Shown here: in pieces, positions 52,590-64,000 of the stretch
Position numbering within the stretch: the stretch's first letter is position 1
Layout: every line of letters starts with the position of its first letter
Assembly: GCF_014201675.1 (NCBI RefSeq)
Contig: NZ_JACHEZ010000003.1
Location: forward strand, 186,001-250,000
DNA: 64,000 nt
Direction: 5' to 3'
DNA from: Oceanithermus desulfurans
GTDB taxonomy: Bacteria > Deinococcota > Deinococci > Deinococcales > Marinithermaceae
Program-made: the position numbers and the translations under genes
Notes under the pieces: generated by a model
Database searches by the model: none
What the model was told of the DNA's origin: nothing
What the model saw: the letters and a program-made list of their open reading frames with translations, nothing else

Positions 52590-52603
52590 CGCAGTTGTGA
52601 CGC
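52586..52603 (+). repeat. Heptamer direct repeat with SARP-site geometry
   Basis: GTGACGC at 52586-52592 and 52597-52603 with a 4-base spacer (11-bp period), ending exactly eight bases before the -10 box TAAGCT at 52612. This is the layout known for SARP activator sites. The first copy covers the stop codon of the SARP gene itself. The identical stretch is 22 bases (TTGTGACGCAG twice), so a simple tandem duplication is also possible. Confidence 0.6.
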
Positions 52604-52611
52604 AGCCCGCC

Positions 52612-52617
52612 TAAGCT
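52612..52617 (+). promoter_or_regulatory. Leaderless-type promoter of the 61-codon gene
   Basis: TAAGCT, then GGGGCC and ATG 52624; no -35 box at the usual place, as expected for an activated promoter. Confidence 0.55.
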
Positions 52618-52623
52618 GGGGCC

Positions 52624-52809
52624 ATGAAGCGGCCGGACCCTCGTTCCCAAGACTGGCGGTTCGAGATCGAAGTCCACAAGGCGCCCGCGGAGCCGATCCG
52701 CATCCGCCTGCGCGAAGAAGACCGGGGGGAGCTGCAGTTTGACTCGTGGGAGGCCCTCTACCGCTACCTGTCCGAGCGCTTTCCGGAGTGGCTGGGCTAC
52801 CTACGCTAG
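52624..52809 (+). CDS. Unknown 61-residue protein downstream of SARP regulator
   Basis: A small, charged, soluble protein (begins MKRPDPRSQDWRFEIEVHK; ends RYLSERFPEWLGYLR) with alternating strand-like and one helix-like segment; no signal peptide or Cys. I recognise no family. It is the only gene in position to be controlled by the direct repeat at 52586. Its last nine bases overlap the cimA end on the other strand. Confidence 0.6.
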   Translation: MKRPDPRSQDWRFEIEVHKAPAEPIRIRLREEDRGELQFDSWEALYRYLSERFPEWLGYLR

Positions 52810-54393
52810 CCCGGCCTGCACCAGCGCGTAAGCGTAACCGTCGCCCAGCGCCTTGAGCGAGGCCTCGATCACGTTGGCGCTGGCGCCGACGGTGCTCCAG
52901 CGCTTCCCGGCGCCCTCCATCTCCACGAGCACCCGCACCACGCTGGCCGTGCCGGCCTCCTGCCCTTCCAGCACGCGCACCTTGTAGTCGGCCAGCCCCA
53001 CCGCCTCGAGCTCGGGGAAGAAGTTGAGCAGCGCTTTGCGCAGGGCGTTGTCGAGGGCGCCCACGGGGCCCTGGCCCGTCGCGGCGGTGTGGACCGAACG
53101 CCCGGCCACGGTGAGCTGTACGGTGGCCTCCGCCTGCCAGCGGCCGTGGGCGTCCCCGCCGGTCCAGCTGCGGAAGGCGTCGACGCGGAAGGGCTCGGGG
53201 GCGCCGCGCAGCCGCCGGGCCAGCAGGAAGAACGAGGCGTCCGCGCCCTCGAAGGCGTAGCCGTCGCGCTCGAGCGCCTTCACCTCCTCCAGCAGCGGCC
53301 CCGCCTCCTCCTTGGCGAGCTCGAGTCCCGCCTCGGCCAGCTTGGCCAGCAGGTTCGAACGCCCCGAAAGGTCGGAAACCAGGAATCGCCGCCGGTTGCC
53401 CACCCGTTCGGGCTCGACGTGCTCGTAGGTGCGCGGGTTCTTGAGCACCGCCGAAACGTGCACGCCCCCCTTGTGGGCGAAGGCCGCGTCGCCCACGTAG
53501 GGGGCGCGGCGGTTCGGCGTCTGGTTGGCGCGCTCGTCGACGAAGTGGGCCAGCTCGCGCAACCCCGCCAGCTTCGCCGCCGCCTTCAGCTCGGCCCCGT
53601 ACTTGAGCACCAGGGTGGGAATGAGGCTCGTCAGGTTGGCGTTACCGGCGCGCTCGCCGTAGCCGCCCACGGTGCCTTGGAGGTGGCGTGCGCCGGCCCG
53701 CAGCGCCGCCAGGCTGTTGGCCACGGCCAGCTCGGCGTCGTTGTGGGTGTGCACCCCGACCGTGCGGTCGGGGAACCGCCGCACCACCTCGGCGGTGGCC
53801 GCGAACACCTCCTCGGGCAGCCGCCCGCCGTTGGTGTCGGCGAGGACCAGCGTGTCCGCGCCGCCCGCGGCCGCCGCCTCCAGGGTGGCCAGGGCGTAGC
53901 CGGGGTCCTCGGCGTAGCCGTCGAAGAAGTGCTCGGCGTCGTAGACCACACGCCTACCCGCCGCGCGCAGGAAGGCGACCGACTCGCGAATCATCGCCAG
54001 GTTGGCCTCGAGGCTCACCCCCAGCGCCTCCAGCGCGTGCAGGGTCCACGATTTACCAAAGAGCGTCACCACCGGAGTCTCGGCCGCCAGCAGCGCGGCC
54101 AGCGAGGGGTCGTCCTCGGCAGCGAGGTCGCGGCGACGGGTGGCGCCGAAGGCGGTCAGCCGGGCACCGCGGGGCAGCGCCCGGCCCTTCATGGCCTCGA
54201 AGAAGTCGGCGTCGCGCGGGTTCGACCCCGGCCAGCCGCCCTCGATCAGGTCGACGCCGAAGGCGGCCAGCGCCTCGGCCACGGCGATCTTGTCGCGCAC
54301 CGAGAGGGTCACGCCCTCCGCCTGGGTGCCGTCGCGCAGCGTGGTGTCGAGGAGCTCGATCCGCGCTCCCGCCAGCGGTTTCGTTTCATTCAC
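52801..54393 (-). CDS. cimA: (R)-citramalate synthase
   Basis: 530 residues of the HMGL-like/LeuA family: ELLDTTLRDGTQAEGVTLS, DLIEGGWPGSNPRDADFF, HTHNDAELAVANSLAALRAG (metal-binding HxH), and a C-terminal regulatory LeuA-dimer domain (TVQLTVAGRSVHTAATGQGP). The EGGWPGSNP motif and overall length distinguish citramalate from isopropylmalate synthases. It condenses pyruvate and acetyl-CoA on the threonine-independent route to isoleucine, with LeuCDB doing the next steps. ATG 54393 overlaps the stop of the 76-residue ORF by eight bases. Confidence 0.92.
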   Translation of the reverse strand: MNETKPLAGARIELLDTTLRDGTQAEGVTLSVRDKIAVAEALAAFGVDLIEGGWPGSNPRDADFFEAMKGRALPRGARLTAFGATRRRDLAAEDDPSLAALLAAETPVVTLFGKSWTLHALEALGVSLEANLAMIRESVAFLRAAGRRVVYDAEHFFDGYAEDPGYALATLEAAAAGGADTLVLADTNGGRLPEEVFAATAEVVRRFPDRTVGVHTHNDAELAVANSLAALRAGARHLQGTVGGYGERAGNANLTSLIPTLVLKYGAELKAAAKLAGLRELAHFVDERANQTPNRRAPYVGDAAFAHKGGVHVSAVLKNPRTYEHVEPERVGNRRRFLVSDLSGRSNLLAKLAEAGLELAKEEAGPLLEEVKALERDGYAFEGADASFFLLARRLRGAPEPFRVDAFRSWTGGDAHGRWQAEATVQLTVAGRSVHTAATGQGPVGALDNALRKALLNFFPELEAVGLADYKVRVLEGQEAGTASVVRVLVEMEGAGKRWSTVGASANVIEASLKALGDGYAYALVQAGLA

Positions 54394-54616
54394 AGCCGCT
54401 GCGCCCCTCCTTCTGCAAGATCAGCTCCTGCACCAGCATCAGCGCCGCCGCGCGCGAGAGCGCGGCGTCGCGGGGGTCGTCGAGGTCGCGGGCGAAACAG
54501 CGCAGGACCCGGTGGTAGGCGGCGAAGATGCGCTGGGCGTCGGGCTCGACGGTAGCACCCAGGCGCGCCTCGGTCTTGAGCACCCAGTCCTCGATCTCGC
54601 TCAGACGTGGCGGCAT
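54386..54616 (-). CDS. Unknown 76-residue helical protein
   Basis: Begins MPPRLSEIEDWVLKTEARLG; predicted all-helical, soluble, with a Cys in the middle and one near the C-terminus. It lies seven bases after leuA and overlaps cimA, so it is cotranscribed with the branched-chain synthases. No family recognised. The position suggests a small accessory or regulatory protein for one of the two synthases, but nothing in the sequence proves it. Confidence 0.65.
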   Translation of the reverse strand: MPPRLSEIEDWVLKTEARLGATVEPDAQRIFAAYHRVLRCFARDLDDPRDAALSRAAALMLVQELILQKEGRSGCE

Positions 54617-54623
54617 AACGGTG

Positions 54624-57164
<2,541 letters not shown>

Positions 57165-57168
<4 letters not shown>

Positions 57169-57677
57169 ACCGCCTCCTTTTTCAATCTGGGCTTCAGTAT
57201 AGCCTCGCCCCTGCTCATGGCGATCGCGCCGGTGCGCATCACCTCGAGCACGCCGTAGGGTTCCAGCCCGGCGATGAACCCCTCGATCTTGCCGGGATCG
57301 CCGGTCACCTCGTAGATCGAACTCGAGCGCCCCACGTCCACCGGGCGGGCGCGGAAGGCCTCGACGATCTCCTTGATCTGCAACCGCTCCTCCACGCCCT
57401 CGGTCCGCACCTTGACCAGCGCCATCTCGCGCTCGACGTGGGGTTCGGTGTGGTCGGTCACCTTGATGACCTCGACCAGCTTGTTGAGCTGCTTCTCCAC
57501 CTGCTCGATCGTGCGGTCGTCCCCGAGCACCACGATCGAGATGCGGGAAAGCCCGGGCAGATGGGTCTTCCCCACCGCCAGCGACTCGATGTTGAAGCCG
57601 CGCCGGGCAAACAGCGAGGTGATCCGGGTCAGCACCCGCGGGTGGTCCTCGACGAGTACGCTCACGATGTGCCTCAT
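57165..57677 (-). CDS. ilvN: Acetolactate synthase small subunit
   Basis: 170 residues: N-terminal ACT domain ([34 protein letters not shown] in pieces) that binds valine in the family, and the C-terminal half ([52 protein letters not shown] in pieces). It regulates and activates IlvB. The start is ATG 57677, overlapping the ilvB stop; an open frame further upstream is inside ilvB. Confidence 0.96.
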
Positions 57678-59356
57678 GACTGCACCTCCCGGGGGTTTTC
57701 GATGATCATGTCCTCGGCGCTCCCGCCCGCGGGAATCATCGGGAAGACGCCTTCCTCGTGGAAGACGCGGAACTCGGCGAGCACCGGGCCGTCGTGGGCC
57801 AGCGTCGCCTCCACGGCGTCCTTCAGGTCTTCGCGGCGCTCGACCGTAAAGCCCTTGACGCCGAAGGCTTCGGCCAGCTTGGCGAAGTCGGGGTTGGAGT
57901 CCTCCAGGTGCACCTCGGCGTAGCGTTTGTCGTTGAACAGGTCCTGCCACTGGCGCACCATGCCCAGGTAGCCGTTGTTGAGCAGCACGGTCTTGACGGG
58001 CAGCCCGTACTTGACAAGGGTGGCCAGCTCCTGGAGCGTCATCTGGAAGGAGCCGTCCCCGTCGAAGTTGAGCACCGTGGCCTCGGGATGGGCCACCTGC
58101 ACCCCCACGGCCGCGGGCAGGCCGAACCCCATGGTGCCCAGCCCTCCGGAGGTCACGAAGCTGCGCGGCCGCTTCGGCTGCCAGAACTGCGCGGCGAACA
58201 TCTGGTGCTGGCCCACCCCCGTGGTCACGTAGGCGTCGCCGCCGGTGGCTTCCCAGAAGGCGCGGATGACCTCCTGCGAGGAGAGGCGCTCGCGGCGCGG
58301 CATGGGCAGCGGATGCCTCTGCTGCCACTCGCGGATCTGCTCCCACCAGGGCTCGACCGCCAGCGCCTCCGCGGCCTGCGCCAGCTTTTCCGCCACCCAG
58401 CGGGCGTCGCCCACGATGGGTACGTGCGTCTCGACCACCTTGCCGATCTCGGCCGGGTCGATGTCCACGTGGATCAAGGTCCTGACCTTGGGGGCGAACT
58501 TGGCGATGTTGCCGGTGATGCGGTCGTCGAAGCGCAGCCCGATGGCCAGGATCAGATCGGCGTGCTGGATCGCGCGGTTGGCGGCCACGGTGCCGTGCAT
58601 GCCCGGCATGCCCAGGACCTGGGGGTGGTCGCCGGGCAGCACGCCCAGGCCCTTGAGCGTAGTGATCACCGGAATCCCCGACTTCTCGGCGAACCGCCGC
58701 AGCGCCTCCGCCGCGTCGTGCCCGCCGCCGCCGACCATCATCACCGGGCGCTTTGCGCCGCGCAGCGCGGACAGCGCTTTTTCCAACTGGCGCGGGTGCC
58801 CTTTGGTCGTGGGCCGGTAGCCGGCCAGCCGGGGATGCACGTCGAAGCTGCCCGTGAACTCCTCGAGCTGAACGTCTTTGGGCACGTCGATCAGCACCGG
58901 CCCCGGCCGCCCCGTGGAAGCGATGAGGAAGGCCTCCTTGACGATGCGGGGAATCTCGTTCACGTCCTGCACCAGGTAGTTGTGCTTGGTGATGGGCATG
59001 GTCACGCCGGTGACGTCGGCCTCCTGGAAGGCGTCGGTACCCACGGCCGCCCGCGCCACCTGGCCGGTGATGGCCACGATCGGCACCGAGTCCATGAGCG
59101 CGTCGGCCAGCCCGGTGACCAGGTTGAGCGCCCCCGGACCGCTGGTCGCGAAAACGACGCCGGTCCGCCCCGAGCTGCTCGCGTAGCCTTCGGCCGCATG
59201 GATCGAACCCTGCTCGTGGCGGCCCAGGACGTGCTTGAACTCGGGGCGGTCGTACATGGCGTCGTAGATCGGCATGTTGGCCCCGCCCGGCACCCCGAAG
59301 ATCACCTCCACGCCTTCACGCGCCAGGGCTTCGAGTATCGCTTCCGCTCCGTTCAT
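57674..59356 (-). CDS. ilvB: Acetolactate synthase large subunit
   Basis: 560 residues of the ThDP-dependent family: [16 protein letters not shown], catalytic Glu in [35 protein letters not shown]/quinone-like middle domain, and the ThDP/Mg motif [18 protein letters not shown] to LLNN. Makes acetolactate and acetohydroxybutyrate. I place the start at ATG 59356, 10 bases after AGGAGG; a GTG or ATG seven codons further up is open but sits on the ribosome site. First gene of the ilvBNC-leuA-cimA operon, under leader-peptide control. Confidence 0.96.
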   Translation of the reverse strand: MNGAEAILEALAREGVEVIFGVPGGANMPIYDAMYDRPEFKHVLGRHEQGSIHAAEGYASSSGRTGVVFATSGPGALNLVTGLADALMDSVPIVAITGQVARAAVGTDAFQEADVTGVTMPITKHNYLVQDVNEIPRIVKEAFLIASTGRPGPVLIDVPKDVQLEEFTGSFDVHPRLAGYRPTTKGHPRQLEKALSALRGAKRPVMMVGGGGHDAAEALRRFAEKSGIPVITTLKGLGVLPGDHPQVLGMPGMHGTVAANRAIQHADLILAIGLRFDDRITGNIAKFAPKVRTLIHVDIDPAEIGKVVETHVPIVGDARWVAEKLAQAAEALAVEPWWEQIREWQQRHPLPMPRRERLSSQEVIRAFWEATGGDAYVTTGVGQHQMFAAQFWQPKRPRSFVTSGGLGTMGFGLPAAVGVQVAHPEATVLNFDGDGSFQMTLQELATLVKYGLPVKTVLLNNGYLGMVRQWQDLFNDKRYAEVHLEDSNPDFAKLAEAFGVKGFTVERREDLKDAVEATLAHDGPVLAEFRVFHEEGVFPMIPAGGSAEDMIIENPREVQS

Positions 59357-59366
59357 TGCTCTTCCC

Positions 59367-59372
59367 CCTCCT
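59367..59372 (-). promoter_or_regulatory. Ribosome binding site deciding the ilvB start
   Basis: AGGAGG on the minus strand, ten bases before ATG 59356; it excludes the longer open frame. Confidence 0.7.
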
Positions 59373-59382
59373 GCCAAACGAA

Positions 59383-59406
59383 CACCCCGCCATGGGCGGC
59401 GGGGTG
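59383..59406 (-). terminator. Attenuator terminator of the ilv operon
   Basis: Perfect 9-bp stem CACCCCGCC/GGCGGGGTG (59383-59391 with 59398-59406), 6-base loop, followed on the minus strand by TTCGTTT. It lies between the leader peptide stop and ilvB. Confidence 0.8.
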
Positions 59407-59431
59407 CGGTTTGCTAGAAAACGAAAAGACG

Positions 59432-59512
59432 CTACGTCAGCAAGCCACCCCCGCCCCGACCTAGTACTAGGCCGAGCGCGGGGCGAAGAATAATGCTCGC
59501 GAACGAACGCAT
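59432..59512 (-). CDS. ilv operon leader peptide (26 residues)
   Basis: ATG 59512 is nine bases after the TACAAT box. The peptide contains Ile-Ile-Leu near residue 7 and Leu-Gly-Leu-Val-Leu near residue 13, and ends Leu-Leu-Thr; nine of 26 residues are Ile, Leu or Val. The key codons are ATT, ATT, CTT, CTA, GTA, CTA, all rare in this GC-rich genome. Its 3' coding part (GGGGCGGGGGTGGC) can pair with the first strand of the terminator. This is the classic layout of ribosome-stalling attenuation. Confidence 0.85.
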   Translation of the reverse strand: MRSFASIILRPALGLVLGRGGGGLLT

Positions 59513-59521
59513 CTTGCCGCG

Positions 59522-59550
59522 ATTGTATGCCCGCCCGCGCAGGCTGTCAA
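59522..59550 (-). promoter_or_regulatory. Promoter of the ilv operon
   Basis: TTGACA (59550-59545) and TACAAT (59527-59522) on the minus strand, spacer 17 bp. Confidence 0.85.
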
Positions 59551-59602
59551 GCGGAGTAGCGTACGGGATGCGGCGGAAGTGGACCGCGTACCTCCGGGAG
59601 GT

Positions 59603-59681
59603 GTTTGGTGCATGGTGCGTGGTGCGTAGTTCGTGGTAGCGGGACTGCACGTCCTGTGGCGTGCGGCTTGTGGCTCGTGGT
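59603..59681 (-). repeat. 7-bp repeats (ACYACGN), inverted relative to those at 24.4 kb
   Basis: Five consecutive heptamers (59603-59637) and, after a 16-base gap, four looser ones (59654-59681), reading ACYACGN on the minus strand. Same unit as at 24440-24495 but opposite orientation. Confidence 0.7.
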
Positions 59682-59718
59682 GAGCCGGTCAGCGGTAACG
59701 AAATCACGGCTTCGCCCA

Positions 59719-59758
59719 CGGCATGGACCCCCGGATCATGATCCGGGGGTCCATGCCG
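59719..59758. repeat. 40-bp perfect palindrome
   Basis: Arms 59719-59738 and 59739-59758 are exact reverse complements, with GGATCATGATCC at the centre and CCCCCGG/CCGGGGG further out. No loop and no T run. Confidence 0.9.
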
Positions 59759-59797
59759 CGCTCAGAATCCACGGTTCGGTTGCCGCAAAATAACGCC

Positions 59798-59815
59798 CCC
59801 TCCCCTAGGGGAGGG
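59798..59815. repeat. 18-bp GC-rich palindrome
   Basis: CCCTCCCCTAGGGGAGGG, perfect. Followed by TCGGGG; it resembles short dispersed GC-rich repeats, not a clear terminator. Confidence 0.6.
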
Positions 59816-59916
59816 TCGGGGTGGAGTTGTTGGCGCAACGCACGCCAAGCGTCGATCGCCGACGCATAACCAGCCCACCGCCTACCTCCCACAACCCACA
59901 TTCCGACTCCTCCCTG

Positions 59917-59945
59917 TTGACGCCGCCCGGGGCCGAACGTATACT
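59917..59945 (+). promoter_or_regulatory. Promoter of the leuCDB operon
   Basis: TTGACG (59917-59922) and TATACT (59940-59945), spacer 17 bp. Confidence 0.85.
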
Positions 59946-59955
59946 CATGCGCAAG

Positions 59956-60003
59956 ATGACGTACGCGCGCACCCTTACGCTAATTCCGCCTCCACGGGGG
60001 TAG
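59956..60003 (+). CDS. leu operon leader peptide (15 residues)
   Basis: [15 protein letters not shown]. The ATG at 59956 is 10 bases after the -10 box; an earlier in-frame ATG (59947) is upstream of any likely transcription start. The codons CTT, CTA and ATT in TLTLI are rare here, and the stop is followed 20 bases later by the terminator hairpin. Leucine-stalled ribosomes would be expected to favour read-through. Confidence 0.75.
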   Translation: MTYARTLTLIPPPRG

Positions 60004-60024
60004 GTTGGCGTTTGGACTGCGCTC

Positions 60025-60047
60025 ACCGCCCCCGCCGGGCGGTTTTT
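60025..60047 (+). terminator. Attenuator terminator of the leu operon
   Basis: ACCGCCC (60025-60031) pairs with GGGCGGT (60037-60043), loop of 5, then TTTTT. It lies between the leader peptide and leuC. Confidence 0.85.
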
Positions 60048-60059
60048 CGTTGTCGGAAC

Positions 60060-60070
60060 AAGGAGGTAAC
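60060..60070 (+). promoter_or_regulatory. Ribosome binding site deciding the leuC start
   Basis: AAGGAGGTAAC directly before GTG 60071; excludes the open frame that continues upstream through the attenuator. Confidence 0.8.
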
Positions 60071-61491
<1,421 letters not shown>

Positions 61492-61492
<1 letters not shown>

Positions 61493-62112
61493 TGGAAGCC
61501 ATCAAGCAAGTGCGCGGGCGCGCCGTGGCGGTTCCCGGCGACGAGATCGACACCGACCGCATCATCCCCGCCCGCTACCTGAAGGCGATCACCTTCGACG
61601 GGCTGGGCGAGGCGCTCTTCTACGACGAACGCTACGACGAGGCCGGAAACCCCAAGGACCACCCCCTCAACCGTCCCGAGCGCCAGGGGGCGCGCATCAT
61701 GGTGGTGGGCGCGGGCTTCGGCTCGGGCTCCAGCCGCGAGCACGCCCCCCAGGCCATCAAGCGCGCCGGCTTCGCGGCGATCGTGGGCGAAAGCTTCGCC
61801 GAGATCTTCTTCGGCAACGCCACCCAGATCGGCCTGGTCTGCGTGACCCTCGACCCCGAGGACCTGGGGGTGCTCACCGAGTGGGTGGAGGCCCATCCCG
61901 AGGGCGAGGTGGAGGTGGACCTGGAGGCGCGCGAGGTCCGCTTTGGCGGACGCGTGGCCCCGCTGGCCATCCGCGAGGCCGCCCGCGAGGCCCTCGTCAG
62001 CGGCCGCTGGGACCCGCTGGCCGAGCTGCTGGAAGCGATGGACGAGGTCAGGAAACTCGACGCCACCCGCCCCGGCCCCGGCAAGCGCGGGGGCTACCGC
62101 GGCCGGGCCTGA
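61492..62112 (+). CDS. leuD: 3-isopropylmalate dehydratase small subunit
   Basis: 206 residues: RAVAVPGDEIDTDRIIPARYL, VVGAGFGSGSSREHAPQAIKRAG, AIVGESFAEIFFGNATQIGL. It closes over the active site of LeuC and recognises the substrate. The C-terminal 25 residues are rich in Arg, Gly and Pro (ATRPGPGKRGGYRGRA). ATG 61492 overlaps the leuC stop. Confidence 0.96.
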
Positions 62113-63195
<1,083 letters not shown>

Positions 63196-63203
63196 ACTGG
63201 AGT

Positions 63204-63953
63204 ATGCCGAGCCTACGAGGAAGAACCCTGATCCTGACCGGAGCCTCGCGCGGCATCGGCCGGGCCCTGGCGCTGGGGCTGGCCGAGCACGGAGCCAACC
63301 TGGTGCTCACCGCCCGCGGCGAGGAAGCCCTCGCGGAAACCGCACGGGAAGCCGAGGCCAGGGGCGCGCGGGTGCGCCACCACGCGGGCGACGTGGCCGC
63401 GGCGGAGACCGCCCGCAGGCTGGTGGAGCTGGCGCGCGAGCTGGGCCGCTTCTACGGCTTCGTCCACAACGCCGGGGTGCTGCACGCGGGGCCGCTGCTG
63501 TGGGAGCTGCCCGAGCGCCACTGGAACGAGGTGCTGGGGGCGAGCCTCACCGGCGCCTACCAGCTCACCCGCTTCGCCCTGCCCGAGCTGATCGCCAGCG
63601 GCGACGGGGTGGCCGTCTACGTCGGTTCGGGCGCGGCCGAGTACAACCTCCCCGGCATCGGGGCCTACGCCATCGCCAAGGCGGCCGAGGAGCACCTGGC
63701 GCGCCAGGTCGCCGCCGAGGCCCCGATGGTGGCCAGCTTCGCCTACCGCCCCGGGGTGGTGGACACCGGCATGCAGGAACAGGCCCGCAGCGCGACCGGC
63801 AGCGCCGCCGAGCAGCTGCACGAAATCTTTGGCGGTTACAAGGAGAAGGGGGTGCTGATCAGCCCCGAGCAGGCGGCGGGCTACCTGGTTCGCGTCCTCG
63901 AGGCCGACCCCCACCGCTACACGGGAACGATCTATGACTGGCGAAAAGAATAA
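63204..63953 (+). CDS. Short-chain dehydrogenase/reductase
   Basis: 249 residues, classical SDR: nucleotide-binding TGASRGIGRALALGLAEHG, HNAGVL (NAG motif), a Ser in YVGSGAAEYNLPG and the active-site YAIAKAAEEH (YxxxK). The C-terminus (PHRYTGTIYDWRKE) is not typical of a known subfamily. It lies between leuB and ilvD. The substrate is unknown; a role in branched-chain metabolism is suggested only by position. ATG 63204 is set by the -10 box; the open frame upstream is inside leuB. Confidence 0.88.
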   Translation: MPSLRGRTLILTGASRGIGRALALGLAEHGANLVLTARGEEALAETAREAEARGARVRHHAGDVAAAETARRLVELARELGRFYGFVHNAGVLHAGPLLWELPERHWNEVLGASLTGAYQLTRFALPELIASGDGVAVYVGSGAAEYNLPGIGAYAIAKAAEEHLARQVAAEAPMVASFAYRPGVVDTGMQEQARSATGSAAEQLHEIFGGYKEKGVLISPEQAAGYLVRVLEADPHRYTGTIYDWRKE

Positions 63954-64000
63954 ACGTCTTCGCAGCGACGTCATCAAGAAGGGGCTGGAACGCGCCCCTC
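63934..64000 (+). CDS. ilvD: Dihydroxyacid dehydratase, N-terminal fragment
   Basis: ATG 63934, inside the last 20 bases of the SDR gene, opens a frame reading MTGEKNKRLRSDVIKKGLER to the window edge. RSDVIKKGLERAP is the characteristic start of IlvD (RSDxxxxGxxRAPHR). The rest is outside the window. It would complete the isoleucine/valine pathway begun by IlvBN and IlvC. Confidence 0.8.
   Translation, partial: MTGEKNKRLRSDVIKKGLERAP

Larger units (their letters stand above)
59551..59916. other. Repeat-rich spacer between the two divergent operons
   Basis: About 370 bases with no gene I can support. It contains degenerate 7-bp repeats (59603-59681), a 40-bp perfect palindrome (59719-59758), and an 18-bp GC-rich palindrome (59798-59815). 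Base composition is more mixed than in the genes around it. Short open frames here have no start signals or recognisable products. Confidence 0.6.

Noticed and set aside
59603-59681. Possible CRISPR array
   Set aside because: Units are 7 bp with no spacers between them; no cas genes in the window.
59432-59719. 95-codon minus-strand ORF ending in the ilv leader
   Set aside because: Only the last 26 codons lie downstream of the promoter; the rest is upstream of the -10 box.
59821-60003. 60-codon plus-strand ORF ending in the leu leader
   Set aside because: The promoter at 59917-59945 is inside it; only the last 15 codons can be translated from that transcript.

Overview
The window is a high-GC (roughly 70%) bacterial chromosome segment, almost fully coding. 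It looks like a member of the Thermales (Thermus/Oceanithermus/Marinithermus side of Deinococcus-Thermus). Supporting signs are: an outer membrane with an Omp85/BamA protein; a CsaB pyruvyl transferase, the anchor system for SLH-type S-layers; a thermophile-type family 4 uracil-DNA glycosylase; a PilC platform protein; and many promoters in which a TANNNT -10 box sits only about 6 nt before the start codon, the leaderless arrangement known from this phylum. The species cannot be told from the window.

Layout. 1-1.9 kb: an ABC exporter pair with visibly lower GC, preceded by a decayed copy of the guaA 3' end. 1.9-5.2 kb: rnhA, guaA and a degenerate kinase-like PEGA protein. 5.2-6.5 kb: a consensus promoter with an attenuator-like leader, an unknown 122-residue protein, uracil-DNA glycosylase and a 54-residue membrane protein. 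6.5-18.9 kb: housekeeping genes (purH, lnt, two phosphoesterase/DUF218-type genes, queG, a parvulin, hflX, a DivIVA-domain protein, a YggS-type PLP protein, an adenosine-type purine nucleoside phosphorylase, bamA). 19-24.3 kb: a nucleotide cyclase/ATPase/TPR signalling protein with a small partner, then dnaG. 24.3-36 kb: queA, an NYN-domain protein, a calcineurin-type phosphoesterase, ppc, a YmdB-type phosphodiesterase, a BMP/nucleoside-type ABC importer (ATPase and binding protein only), ligA, a Sco-like protein and a small exported protein. 36-42 kb: metX and metY under a SAM-I riboswitch, then udk and a membrane protein paired with csaB. 42-52.8 kb: an unknown protein, a DEDDh exonuclease, gatA, pilC, a Sua5-type protein, scpB, comB, a WecG/TagA glycosyltransferase and a large SARP-type regulator.

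52.8-64 kb holds the branched-chain amino acid genes. A minus-strand operon (ilvB-ilvN-ilvC-leuA-76 aa ORF-cimA) and a plus-strand operon (leuC-leuD-leuB-SDR-ilvD) diverge from one repeat-rich control region. Together they encode acetohydroxyacid synthase, the reductoisomerase, the dehydratase, and both isopropylmalate and citramalate synthases feeding the shared LeuCDB enzymes, so isoleucine is probably made by the pyruvate/citramalate route. Each operon has its own leader peptide and terminator hairpin.

The most interesting signals are regulatory: two branched-chain leader-peptide attenuators whose leader ORFs look leaderless; a third leader ORF/hairpin before an unknown gene; a SARP regulator followed by a textbook-spaced heptamer direct repeat; the SAM-I riboswitch with a set of competing GGAAAGG-type strands; and two arrays of a 7-bp repeat in opposite orientation. 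All calls are by eye; no database search was run.
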